DNA of 64,000 nt from Tetrahymena thermophila SB210 (lineage: Eukaryota > Ciliophora > Oligohymenophorea > Hymenostomatida > Tetrahymenidae), in contig NW_002476343.1 in NCBI RefSeq assembly GCF_000189635.1, forward strand, positions 34,324 to 98,323. Direction: 5' to 3'. This document shows positions 1 to 12,800 of this stretch, one piece after another. The position numbers were made by a program, and so were the translations under genes. The notes beneath the pieces were generated by a model. That model saw nothing but the letters and a program-made list of their open reading frames with translations, was not told the origin of the DNA and ran no database searches. Numbering within the stretch: the first letter of the stretch is position 1; each line of letters begins with the position of its first letter.

Positions 1-15
1 CTTTAATTTAAAAAG

Positions 16-2251
16 TGGCCGCGAAGAAGAAATAAAGCAACTTAATTAAAATTTAGGTAAGATATTAGCATAATTATATCAACTTACCACATTGAGAGTT
101 ACAGATTAGTAAACATTTTATTTAGCTTAGCTATGAATAAATAAGAATAATTAAAATATATATTAGTCCATTAAACTCATCAGGTATTGAAAACTTGGTT
201 AGCGAACTAAAAGAATGCATTTATTTATAAAATTTATCTCTTAAACTTGAGTAATTTTTTTAATTTAAATTTTTTATTACATTTAATATTTATTTTTTAA
301 GAATATTTAAAAAATCTTTTAATGAAATTAAATTGATTTAAGTTATTTTTTATTAGTTAAATTGAGATGAGTTAAGAGTCGATAGTCTAATTAGGAAAAA
401 ATTTGCAAAGCTATAAGTCTCTAAAATTTTTAAAAATCAACTTAAGGTAAATAAATGAACATGTTTAATTTGAAAATATTTTGGGGGTCAAGATTAAAAA
501 ATGAATAAAATGGAGGAAGGTATTTATTGGGATTATAAAAATATTTACATTCAAAATTAAATTAGAAATATTTATTCAAACAAAATGTCTTTATAATTTT
601 AAATAAAATGACCCCCACCCACCCCCTAAATAGTTTTTTATGTTTGTTTAATATTTTTTTATAAAGCAATAAAAAAATAGAAGGCCATTCCTTCGCTAAA
701 TTATTAATGTTCACTTTGAGTATCCAAAGCCTTTAAACTCTTATCTTAATGCTAGAGTAAAATTTTTAATAATTTAACTTAAATCTTAAAAGAAAATTAA
801 AAAAATATTTAGAAATTGCAAAATTAGCTTATATGAGGAAATTTAAAAAAATCTTGAAATTTTAAAAAATGATAATCTAACAAATCTGTAGCTTTTTTTA
901 AGGTAAAATTAGAAAAAGTTTTTATTGTTTTCTCTAATTATTCTTAATGCTAGTTAATATATTTAAAAATAATTTATATTTAAGAAACAATAGAATTAAT
1001 TCAGAAGGAGTCGTTAAAATAGGTAAGGTGATACAAAGCCTATGTCAAAATATAGAATTCTTTACATTAGATTTAAAGTAAGCTATTAGCTTATTTATTT
1101 ATTTATTGATTTATTTTCATTTTTAAGTAATATTTTTTAGGATAATCATTTTAAGATTAAATTTTAATTTTAATAATAGAAAAGAAATAATTTTGATAAT
1201 ATAAATATGTTAGTTAAAACATTCAATTATAAATTAATTTTTTGTTTGAAAATATAAATAATTTTTTATTAAATCCTAGAAAAAATTATATATAATCTGA
1301 AGGAGCTTTGGCATTATATAATGAAATAACCTAAAACAAGAATATAACATATCTCGATATATCTTTATAAACAGGATTTGTTAACTGTTAAAAAAAATTA
1401 AAACAACTTAGAATTTTAAAGCTGAATTTAGAGTAAATTTTTAATTACTTTTGATATGAAAAATAAATATTACGAAAAAAAATTGTTTTTGAATTATCCG
1501 AAAATAAAATTTAAATAATAATAACGATAAAGTATAAACGAAAATTCATGTGGCTTGGCAATAATATAATAAAATATTCGTAACCTTATTTCTTTAGAGC
1601 TAAATATTGAGTAATTTATTTATTATAATTAAAGGTTAATTTTAAATAAATGTTTCAATTTAAATTTTTTGTTTTATTTTAAGATTTAAAGGCTATAAAA
1701 AAGAAAATATGACAAAAGAAGAAAAAAATGTTTTATTAAAATCTCTGAAACGTTGCAAAAGATTAAAAAAGTTATCTCTGTATTTTAAGTAAGCAAAAAT
1801 TAATTTATTAGGATAAATATAAAAGTAATTAATAATTAATTAGTAGTGAGTTTGAATATTTTTACGATTAAATTCTACTAGGGAATGCTTTACTTAATTG
1901 CTAAAATCTGAAATAATTAAGCCTCCACTTTTCGTCGTAATAATATAAAAATTAATTCCAAAATTCATGGCTTTTTTATTATTAATAATAATTTTGTTAA
2001 ATCAACAGAAAAAGTGAATCTAATTATTAAAAATTAGTTGATTAGATTTCTAAATTACCTCATGTTAATTATTTAGTAATTCATTCATAAAAGTAAATTT
2101 TACTGAAAAAATTTATTAAAAGTTAAAATAATTTAATATGAAAAAATCTAGTTTTTAAAATATCAGAAGAAAAATAATGAGAAAGATGTTAAGATTAACT
2201 AAGTTATATTTTAATTATGGTTTAGCTTATGTAAAAGGACAGTTTATATGA
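16..2251 (+). CDS. LRR-repeat gene, tandem copy 1 (5' end outside window)
   Basis: This is the 3' part of a leucine-rich-repeat gene whose kinase-like half lies before the window. Exons, placed by translation and phase, are 16-108, 167-250, 372-446, 667-756, 813-902, 985-1077, 1280-1432, 1684-1788, about 1855-1930, 2009-2092 and 2167-2251 (TGA). Nearly every exon is one LRR bounded by phase-2 introns, with consensus of the type GIENLVSELKECIYLQNLSL or NDNLTNLQLFL. Exons 2 to 8 in this list have exactly the lengths of their counterparts in the copy 4.46 kb downstream. One oddity: the exon near 1855 lacks an AG acceptor where copy 2 has TTTAG, so the 3' part may be mis-spliced or decaying. LRRs normally bind proteins; the partner is unknown. 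The family assignment is strong, the exact 3' structure is not. Confidence 0.7.
474..627. repeat. Intron insertion with short inverted ends, present in copy 1 only
   Basis: The intron between the exons at 372-446 and 667-756 is about 150 bp longer than the matching intron of copy 2 (4914-4983). The extra DNA carries a 9-bp inverted pair, TGGGGGTCA at 482-490 and TGACCCCCA at 609-617, followed by a C-rich run (611-626) that stands out in this AT-rich DNA. It resembles a small non-autonomous transposon or a retained eliminated-sequence remnant, but no transposase or clear target duplication is visible. Confidence 0.45.
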
Positions 2252-2820
2252 TATATATTATCTTATTAACAATTCATATATTTAAAATAAATTATCATTT
2301 CTACTTAGAAAAGTTAAGTGATTAATTTTTTATTTTAGTTGAAATAACAACTTCTAAATATTAATTTCAATAAATTTTCATCATTTCATTTGTTTTTATT
2401 AATTACAACAAAAATAATTACTATTAAAATAACATTTTGTTATCCATTTCTTCATATTTCAATATCTGTGATAAAGTTAAAAATTAATAAAGACTAGGCT
2501 TTCAATTCAAAAACATTCATATTGTAAAGCAAAAAAATTTCCTTGCAATCCAGGTGATTTGAAAAAAATAGACATGATATTCGATTTTAATTTTTAATTT
2601 CGAATATCAATCTGTAAAACTTAGTTATACAGGATATGAAAAAAATAATGGCTAGATTTTAGTATTATTCTAACTCAATAAAATGGAAAAATAAATTTCC
2701 TCTCATCCCAACTTTATTTGAAATACCCTTTTGAATAAATTTTTTGAAATAAGCTCAATTTATAATTTAGGATATAAAAGACATTTATTTTATATTATAA
2801 AAATATATTTCTTTTATATT
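2252..2820. other. Intergenic DNA after LRR copy 1
   Basis: No gene is seen. Sequence similarity to the region after copy 2 (to about 7075) continues to about 2640, which marks the 3' limit of the tandem duplication. Confidence 0.6.
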
Positions 2821-3120
2821 TAATAACTTAAAGGTGATAAAAACTAACTTAATTATTAAAACCTTTGAATTTAGTAATATTTATTTTTGTATACTTGTAT
2901 TAAATTAATATTTTTGATTTTGACAAAAACAAAATTCTTTTATAATAACTTAAAGGCGACAAATAAGCTATAATAAAAACTTAAAGGTGACAAAAACTTA
3001 ATTATTAAAACCTTTGAATTTAGGAATATTTATTTTTCTATACTTGCATTAAATAAATATTTTTGCTTTTGACAAATACAAAATTCTTTTATAATAACTT
3101 AAAGGTGACAAATAAGGTAT
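2821..3120. repeat. Two-unit direct tandem repeat, period 149 bp
   Basis: Two nearly identical units, about 2821-2971 and 2972-3120, lie just upstream of the start codon at 3300. Shared landmarks are ATTATTAAAACCTTTGAATT at 2852 and 3001, and the motif AACTTAAAGGTGAC, which recurs at 2825, 2947, 2978 and 3096 with small changes. The position suggests promoter-proximal DNA of LRR copy 2, but any regulatory role is inference. Confidence 0.75.
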
Positions 3121-3299
3121 AATATAAACTTAAAAATGACAAAAAATAAATAAGATATCATAAAATTAGATTTCTTAATTTATTTATTAATCTTAAGATA
3201 TAAATCTAAATAAAAATTTATTTTAAAAAAAATAAAAGCTATAAAGAAAATAATATAAAAATAAACAAGGTAAAAATAAAAATTAGCTGAGACCAAATT

Positions 3300-6200
3300 A
3301 TGGGTCAACATCTAAGTTAATCCTAATAAATTGAAGATTTTTTAAAGCAAAACAAATTTAAGTTTGAAAGATACTTGGATAAATAATAAAAAATATAAGC
3401 ATATTCTGTAAAGCATCAGAGATATGTTCAGATATAAATTTATAATTAGCGTGAAGAAAAAAATTTATAAGGATTTTAAAAAATTATCTAGACATTAAAA
3501 AAAATAGAAAATGAAAGATTTATCTAAAAAGTAATTGAAATTATTTAGAGTTAAAGCTATGGAATTTATGCTATTGTTACCGAATGCAGTGATGGCAATA
3601 TTTATTTCATTTAAATAAATTTTTTTAATTTATTTTAATATTTAGGTGATCTAGAAACGATGTCTTAAACTTTTAAATTCAGTTATCAGTAAGTTTTGAC
3701 TCTAACTTACCAATTAATAAGAGGTTTAAATGTTCTAGCCTTGCACAGAATTTATTTCAAAAATATATCTTCAAAAAATGTAATTTACTGTGCTGAAATG
3801 AATGAATTCATAATAGGTAAAAATTTAAGATATTAAATTATTCAATCTTTTTACTTATTCATTCATTTTAATTTAAAAAAAAGAGTTATAGCCAGGAAAT
3901 ACTTTCTATTCATAGATCAATTAAAATAATTATGTAGAATTTATTGATTTTCTAAAATAGTTGATTAATCTAAAATTATAAAAATATTTTTAATTTCTTT
4001 GATATATTTAGGATCCTTTATTCTCTCTAGGATTGATAATTCTTGAGATTTTCCTAAAAAGAAAATTAAATAAATAGGAAACTAACTTGATTTAAACTTT
4101 GGGGCTATAACCTGCTATTCCCTATTTGGTTTTATTGAATGGTTAATAACTAATTTATGTTTAAGACATATTAGCTTAAATTATTTAAGTTAAAGAAGTG
4201 AATCTAACTAATATTCTGAATAAATTAGAATATTTAAAAGATTAAGAAAATGAAGATGATTATTTAGTTCCTTTTTAACAGAAAGTGAGCTTCGAAAATT
4301 ATTAAAAAGCAGAATAAACTATAAGTACACTCAGAATGATACAAAATATTGAAATAAATTTAATTCATTCTTAGTAAAATATTTTTTTAATAAAAAAATA
4401 AAAAATAAAATAAATAAAATTTTAGATAGAATATTTTTAAGCTTTTTAAGAAATATTTTTTATTTTTATCTTAAGAAGAGGCCGCGAAGAAGAAATAAAG
4501 CAAATTAATTCAAATTTAGGAAAGTTGTTAGCAAAATTAAACTAACTTACAAAATTGAGTATTTCAGATTAGTAAACATTTATTTAATTAGCAATTTTTT
4601 TATTTAAATTTAGATATCAATAAGAATAATTAATATTTTTATTAGTCTATTAGACTCATCAGGTATAGAAAACTTGATTAACGGATTAAAAGGATGCATA
4701 TATTTATCAAATTTATCACTTAACCTTAAGTAATTTTTTTAATTTAAACTTTTTATTACATTAAATATTTATTTTTTAAGAATGTTTGCTTAAAAAATAT
4801 ATAAATGAAATTATTTTTATTAGTTAAATTGAGATGAGTTAAGAGTAGATAGTCTAATTAGGAAAAAATTTGCAAAACTATAAGTCTCTAAAATTTTTAG
4901 AAATCAACTTAAAGTAAATAAATAAATGATAATGTTTTATTTGTAAATAGTTTTTTATTTTTGTTTAATATTTTTTTATAAAGCAATAAAAGAATAGAAG
5001 GCCATACCTTCACTAAATTATTAATGTTCACTTTAAACATTCAAAGTCTTTAAACTCTTATCTTAAAGCTAAAGTAAAGTTTTTTACAATTTATACTTAA
5101 ATCTTAAAATAAAATTTATAAAAATATTTAGTAATTGCTAGTTTAACTTGTTAATGGAAATTTAATAAAATGTTTAAATGCAAAAAAATGATAATCTAAC
5201 AAATCTGTAGCTTTTTTTAAGGTAAAATTAGATAAAGTTAGTTTTTATTGTTTTCTTTAATTATTCTTAATGCTAGTTAATATATTTAAAAATAATTTAT
5301 ATTTAAGAAACAATTCAATTGATTCAGAAGGAGGCCTTAAAATATGTAATATGGTACAAAGCATATGTCAAAATATAGAAAGCTTTACAATAGATTTAAT
5401 GTAGCTTATATTATTTACTTATTATTTTTTTAGGATTATCATTTTTGATTAAATTTTAATTAATTTTAATAATAGAAAAATAATAATTTTGATAATAAAA
5501 ATATGTTTGTTTGTTTGTTTGTTAAAACATTAGATTATAAATTTATTTTTTTTTTTTTGAAAAATATAAATAATTTTTATTAAATCCTAGGTATAATTTC
5601 ATCAATTCTGAAGGAGCTTTGGCATTATATAATGAAATAACCTAAAATAAGAATATAAAAAATCTTGATTTGTCTTTGTAAACAGGATTTTTTAACTGTT
5701 AAAAACAATTAAAACAACTTAAAAATTTAAAGCTCAATTTAAAGTAGATTTTTAATTAAATAAAATAAATATTAAGAAAAAAATAGCTTTTAAACTATCT
5801 ATCTTATTTTAAATTTAAAATTTTAATAAAGCATAAACAAGAATTCTTATTAATCTTCATGCGGCTTAGCAATACTTTTACCAAATAGTAATACCCTTAT
5901 TTCTTTAGAACTAAATATTCAGTAACTAATTAAAATTAAAGGTTAATTTTAAAGAAATGCTTAAATTTAAATTTTTATATAAAGATTTAAAAATGATCAT
6001 AAAAAAAATATGAGTTTAGAAGAAAAAAATATTTTATTCGAATCTTTGAAAAATTGCAAAAGATTAGAAAAGTTATCTCTTTGTTTTAGGTAATTAAAAA
6101 TTAAATTATTAGGATCAAATTTAAATTTAAAAATAACTAATAATTATGGGTGAGTATATGCATTTAGAAGATTAAATTCCACTAGGAGAAGCATTACTAA

Positions 6201-6623
6201 ATTGTTAAAATCTAAAATAAATAAACCTCAATCTATCGATGTAGTAAAATAAAAATTAATTTCAAAATTTATTTATAATTTTTTTATTATTTATAATTAT
6301 TATGATTTAAATAAAAGTATTATTTTCACTCTAACTAAAACTAATTTATATAAATTAATAAATAAATAAATAAATAAATCAACAGATTCATAAATTTTGA
6401 TTATTCAAAGTTAGTTGATTATATTTCAAAGCTACCTAATGTTAATTATTTAGTAATGCATGCAGTAAAGTAAATTTATTTTACTTAAAAAATTCATTAG
6501 AAGTTAATATCATTTAATATAAAAAAATCTAGATTTTATAAAATCAGAATAAAACTAATTAAAAAGTTGTTAAAATTAACTAATTTATAATTTAAATTTG
6601 GTTTATCTGATTTAATTGAATGA
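3300..6623 (+). CDS. Pseudokinase plus leucine-rich-repeat protein, tandem copy 2
   Basis: Complete gene. The start MGQHLSQSQQ is the first ATG of the open frame and its Gly2 could be myristoylated. Exons 3300-3816, 3884-3933 and 4012-4373 encode a kinase-like fold. Visible in order are a VQIQ segment where VAIK is expected, a hinge-like AIVTECSDGN, LIRGLNVLALHR, FKNISSKNVIY replacing HRDxKPxNxL, no DFG, and YDPLFSLGLIILEIF like the conserved F-helix region. The ATP lysine, catalytic Asp and DFG are therefore absent. LRR exons follow: 4476-4571, 4646-4729, 4839-4913, 4984-5073, 5132-5221, 5308-5400, 5591-5743, 5985-6089, 6168 onward, 6386-6469 and 6548-6623 (TGA). All resolved LRR introns are phase 2. 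The junction between the exons at 6168 and 6386 does not resolve in frame by hand. About 650 aa, likely a cytoplasmic scaffold. Confidence 0.75.
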
Positions 6624-8342
6624 CAGACAGCTTCTAAGGTTTATTCAACGTTATTAAAAATATATATATATATATATATATTTATTATAAGTAATCATTT
6701 GTACTTAAAAAAATATACCTGATTAATTTTTATCTTATTAAAATAGCAACTTCTAAATTTTAATTTCATTAAATTTTCATAATTTCATATATTCTAATTA
6801 ATTATAACCAAAATTATAGCTATAATCAAAATGTTTATTATCTCATTCATGGTATTTGAATATCTGGAATAGCAATAGTTAAAAAATTATTAAGACAGAC
6901 AGACAGACTAAATTTTTAAATCAATTGAAAAACATTCATTTTGTACCTTAATTTAAATTTCCTAGCAATATATATAAATGATTTGAAAAAAAATAAATAG
7001 ACAAGATATTGATTGGGTTTTACTTTTTCATTATTTGAATATCAATCCATCCATAAAACTAAGCTTTATATGATAGTAACTAACTAACTTACTTTTTATT
7101 TTATAAAATAAATTTTTTATTTAAATCCTTTTGTCTATATTCAATAACTAAATAACTAACTGTACAGTTTAAAATGAAAATAAATAGTAATTTTATAATA
7201 TAGTCTGCTAATAAGATAAAATTATTTTATATTATATTGATGATTTTTCATGTAAACTGAAAGAGAGAGTCTGTCTGTCTATTTAAAAAATATCTTTTTT
7301 TAATCAAAAACAATAAATTACTTACTATTTAGACAAACAAACAAACAAACAAATACTTATATTAAATTTAAACCACAATATAATCTTTTTCTGAACATTA
7401 AATCTGAATTTAGTAGCAATTCTAAATAAATTATCTAAAATAATAAAAAATTATTAATAATTAATAAATATAAAATTTGTTGATTAGTTTGAATAATAAT
7501 CTAGAAATAAATATAATTAATTTTTTAATATAACTTTTAACATATTTTATAATATATCCATAATATTTTACATTAATAACCTACCTGCAACCAACATATT
7601 TAAAAATATCCATAATTTATCAATAATCTCAATATTTAATTTACTTATTATTATTTTTTAATTTCTAATCTTATTTTATTTAATATATTTCAGATTATAA
7701 AATCTCAAATAAATATTTTCCAAAAGTAATTAAATTCTAATTAGCAATTAACTTTAGTTGTTTAATTATTTTAAGTTACAATTTTGTATTTTTTACTAAA
7801 AGTATTTATTTATTTAAAAACTTAATTTATTAAATTTAATGCCATTTATATTTTTTAAATTTCTTTTTGAGATCAAATAAAACAAACAAACAAGCAAACA
7901 AATAAACAAATAAACTAATGAAAATATTAGTTTTGCTTTAAAATCAGATTTTTGTAAACTAAAAACTATAATTTAAAATAAAATTTACATTTTAAGAAAT
8001 TTGATTTTGCAGAGAGTAAACTTTTTGGGAAGGCAATTTTATATCGAGAAACCACTCAATTATTCTAGTAAAATTGAGTAGAAAGTAGAATGTAAAGAAA
8101 TGAAAGTAAGAAACAAACAAACAAATAAACAAAAATAATTAATTACAAGTAATGCTTTTGATATAAGGAGTATATATAACATTTGTCCGAAATAATAGAA
8201 AAAAGAAATGCAAGTAATACCATTAAATATCTCCGTTAAATTCAAAATATTATACTAAATTAGAAGAATAAAATTTAGAGTATATTTAATAAATCTTTGC
8301 TATTCTTTTCAAGCAAGCTTTCTGAGAAACTTAGAAATAATA
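6624..8342. other. Intergenic DNA with simple tetranucleotide repeats
   Basis: No gene is seen. It holds a TA run (6660-6681), GACA repeats (6893-6908), their complement GTCT (7270-7281) and AAAC-type repeats (7332-7353 and 7880-7914). Similarity to the region after copy 1 ends near 7075. Confidence 0.6.
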
Positions 8343-9578
8343 ATGAAGCAAATAACAATCAGAAGTAATGATTCTTCTCTTTATTAGCCATCGTATAGCA
8401 CTAATAACTGCAGCAATCAGACTTATAATTTTTATGATGATAAAAACACTAATTATACAATATCAAATACTGTAGATCTTGAAGCAAGATCTCTCATGTC
8501 TAGCAGAATGAGCAAGAGATATTCAAGATCTTTATTTGAAAAAGGATCATTATCTTTATTTAAAACTAAGTCTAATGAACCTTCGGTAGAAAAAAATTTA
8601 TCCAAAAAATAAAGCAACAAATCTTTAAATGAGAATTTAGTTAAAAATAAGGTGCAAATTTACGATCAGCTCAAAAGTAACACTCAACTTTATTCAGATT
8701 CTTTCTAAATGGAGAGATTGAATTACACTGAATTATTTGCTAAGAGAGTGAATTACTAAGGTATTATTCTTTTTGAACCGAATCCTTATCTTTTGCCTGT
8801 TTTCAGGAAGGATAAAAAAAAGCATCAGACAAAGGTTTCTGATGTTTCGCTGCTTTTATTCAATCAATACATGAAAAAGTCAAATTAGCAGAAAGAAAAA
8901 ATGGCAAAATAGCTACAAAAGTAGTTAGCAAAAGAAGTTGAAAGCCAAAATTCTGAATTAAATTACATGAAGAAAAGTGAATTTAAAAATAATAATTTTT
9001 TTAACAAGAATTTAAAGAGAAAGCTTGTAAAAAACAAAGCCAAACAAAATGTAGAATAATTAACTTTATCTCCTTCTTGCAATCAAGTGAAAAAAGCTCG
9101 ATCATTTTCAGAGGACTAAAATCAATTTAAATTTTCGTAAACTTAGAACACCTTTTTCTGCAAAGAAAAAGGCAACAATAATAAATCTAATAATATAAGC
9201 TCAGAAATGTAATAAAAAAATAAGAATCATTAAAGCAATTAAACTGTTGGATATGATCCTTACGGCGCAGATTAGTAAACATTACCCACCTAATCTAGGA
9301 GATAAAGCTATATAAAATCAAATAGGCAACTCAGTTATGATGAAAAACTGTAAGAAAAAGAAACTGAAGCTTCAGAAAACAATACAGGCTCTAAAAGATA
9401 AATACTTTCAAATATTTACAAAGATCGTATTTAAAATTTATCTAAAATTTTAACTGAGTAAAAGTAAAGCTAACTTGTAAGACCTTAAACAGCTTAGGTT
9501 AGTCGAAGAGTCTATTTGTAGTAGCCGAACTATAATAGTATCTAACATAAAACAATACATGATCAAGCTTTTTATTGA
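8343..9578 (+). CDS. Unknown Asn/Ser/Lys/Gln-rich protein, 411 aa
   Basis: A single uninterrupted frame runs from ATG (MKQITIRSNDSS) to TGA with TAA/TAG read as Gln. It is locally richer in GC than its flanks, typical of ciliate coding DNA. The protein is hydrophilic with no signal peptide or membrane segment. The N-terminal third is Ser-rich with Arg (SSRMSKRYSRSLF). A more ordered stretch near residues 125-170 includes YQGIILFEPNPYLLPVF. Lys/Gln-rich, probably coiled or disordered sequence follows (KEKMAKQLQKQLAKEVE). I recognise no family. Neither neighbour gives a functional clue. Confidence 0.8.
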
Positions 9579-9816
9579 TTATTATCTTTAAAATAATATT
9601 ACACAAAAATAATGAAAAAATAAATAAATGAATATATGATTGTTGAAAACTTCAAAAAATAAAAAATGGAAACAAATACTTTTTAATGAAAAGAAAACAA
9701 TTTATTAAATTTTTAAAGTAATTTTTGTTAAAAAATATGACAGATATACAATAAATAAAGGTTTGCTATGAGCTGTATAAAAATCAACTAACAAAAATGA
9801 AAATAATTTAATTATT

Positions 9817-12800
9817 TCACATATATAAATCCCAAAAATTTAGCTTTATCTAAGCTCCTGGATTAGCTTTCTAAAGAGGAGCTGAAATGATTTTATTGTA
9901 ACTAATAGCATGCATTAGAATTTCTTTTTTCTTTTTTTAAATATTTTATAAAACTTCTCCTTATATCTATGAAAATCTAAATCTACTATTAATAAACAGA
10001 TCTAAAAAGTGAGGATTATTTTAAAATAAAAGATCGCAACTTAAACCAAGTCCTTTCCTTTTAATTAATAAATAAGAAATTTTTCTAATTGAGTATATTA
10101 AGTAATAATTTGCTATAAATAATTACCAAAACCACTCTATTGAACCTTCATTTAAGTAAATATTAATATCTCTCCTATTAATAAATAAATAAATAAATAA
10201 ATTTAATAACCATATAAATATACTTTAATAATATTAAATAAATCAAAAATGATTTATAGATAATTAACTAAGAAGTAAGTATGTATGTATTTGTATCAAT
10301 TTTATTTTATATTAAATTAACATATGTCAATTTTATTAAAAAATAGAGTAATTAATTAATTCATCAGCTTAAAAATTTTAATTTTATTCTTTATTAAAGG
10401 CAGCATGATTCATTCAAAAGTTTAAAAAGAATTAATCTTTTTTTTATTTATAAAATTGTAAACAGCTTATAAAACTTGATTGAGTACTTACAAAGAAAAC
10501 AACAAACAGGATTTACTTAGTACTTTACTAAATGTTATAAAATTGAGCTATAAATAATTGATACATTATCACATATTAAAGAAATAAATATTTTATTGAA
10601 ATGATTGATGAGAATAATTTTTATTAAAAAAACTTACATTTAAAAATAACCATTTTGTAGATTATTTAGATTGCATTTTTCTATAAATTTAATTAACAAT
10701 TAAATAGCTCCTTCTCTTAAATTTAAATCCTCCTAACTAAGCTTTTGATGCTAAGTAATGTTTTTACTTTTATATTAAGTTAAAAAAATATAAATAAATT
10801 GATTAAAAAAACTATAAAATTATTTTTCAATAGTAATTTTGAACACAAAATTTTAATCTCTAATATGAATTAATGAATGAGCAAGAAAGATAATTAATTT
10901 CAGTTTTTAATTTAACAGTTTATAGTTTCAAATATATAATAAGCATTTTTCAAATATTTATTAGATCCAAATTGTATTAAAAATTAAATTAATTTAAATA
11001 TAAAAACTGAAATAATTAACTAAGCTAACTCATCAAAAATTATATAACTATATTTTAATTTCTGAAAAAAGTTTTTTTTTGTTGAAAAAACTCAATCAAT
11101 TTCTCTTCTAAATAAATTGAATTCATTAGTTTTCATATTAAATCTGATGAAAATGTTTATATAGTACATGTATAATATATATATTTAATTCATAATCAAA
11201 CAAAAATAAATAAATAAATAAATAAATAAAGTGAAAAGTTTAAAAGATTTATTTATATATTCTTAAAATCTGATAACAAAATTAATAGGTTTAACAATAA
11301 GATTGAGTTTTCAAAAGGTTCTATTTAACTAAAAATAAATAAAAAATCTAAATGAATTTCATTCATTTTATATGGATATATTCATTTAATTGATTTTTAA
11401 TTTAGAAATTTTAATTTGAAAAAATCAAAATAAGTATATAAAAATTGATAAGTTATTGATTGTATCAATTTGCAGCTTATTAATTCACTTTGTTGCATCA
11501 AATTAAAAAAAATGAGCTTTGATTATATTATAAATAAATACTATTTTAAAATTGCTTTTATTTATTAAATCTAAAAAAATAAATATTTTCTTAAGTTAGT
11601 TTACTTTTGATTGTATAATGGGTAGATTTCAAACTTAAAATGAAAGAGATTAGGATTAATAAATTTTAATGACTCCATTATTTAAAGTGCTTCTTCAAAA
11701 GAAATATCATTAACCCTTTTAATAAAAAAATAATTTAAAAAATAGATTATTATGAGATTAACTAAATTTATACTAAAATTAAAGCTGAAGAGATAAAACT
11801 TGATCAGGAATTTATTTCAAGCATTCTGCAAGTACTTATTTATTAGAAGCTTTTCTTATTGTATTATTGCTATTAAAATAATAAATAGTTAATGAATAAA
11901 CAATTTCATTTATTTTTAATATTAAAATACTTAAAAAACAAGTTTAATTCCTATAAGTTATACAATTCTCCAAAATGCTCTCTCAAATTAGAACAAAATT
12001 TCATTAATAGGTCTTCATTTATCTGGCAATCTCTTTTATAAAACTATTTTTTTTTATCTTACAATTAGGTTTAAAATTTTTTATTACATAGCTATAAACT
12101 ATAAAAGGTTTATATTTTTTGGTAGAAATTGTAGTGATTCTAGCAAGTTTTTAGAAAGACTTTAGTCGCTGCAATTAACTTTACTTAATTCATAGAAATG
12201 TTTAAAAAATAATAAATTGATTTTATTTATATTTTACGTTAAATTCAAATATAAATTTGAAAGTGTTTTTGGCAGATTTTTTATAAGCTATTACAAATTC
12301 TAAGAGAGCTTGATTTCTACTTTTGTAAACTAACAACTTGAAATAATAAAATAAAATTAAGTAGGATTTTATTTTTATAAATTTTAACCTCAAATCTAAT
12401 CTCATAGTTTATATCCCTTTTGGAAGATATTTTATTTGCTCACATAAGTATTTAAACTGCTGGCTTTGCTAATTTATGTTTCTATAATTTTTCAGTAAAT
12501 GAATAAATAAATCAATCAATATATCATTCATTATCTTCAACTTAATTAGCTAAAAATTTACTCGAGATAAAGGAATAATGTCTTCAAACTTGTTGGAATG
12601 ATTCCAAACTTTTTTGCATTTAATCTTAAATTTTCTTCCTCTTCTCTTTTGTTAATAAATATTCACATAAGCTAGTTAAAATAATATAAAAATTCTGACC
12701 TAAAGTAAATGGTTATTTTATCTAAAATTAAATATTTTGAAATGTCATCTGACAAAGGTTTGTAGGCATTAATAATTAACTATTATCTATTAAAAGGCGG

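Noticed and set aside
55-103. Apparent intron starting GTAAGA after AATTTAG in LRR copy 1
   Set aside because: Copy 2 has GAAAGT there, and reading through gives an LRR (GKILAQLYQLTTL / GKLLAKLNQLTKL) in both copies, so it is coding.
607-627. C-rich run resembling a telomere repeat
   Set aside because: Not repeats of CCCCAA; only irregular C runs, better explained as the end of the intron insertion.
8060-8245. Minus-strand 61-aa frame
   Set aside because: Hydrophobic low-complexity translation of AT-rich DNA, no exon-like borders or recognisable motif.
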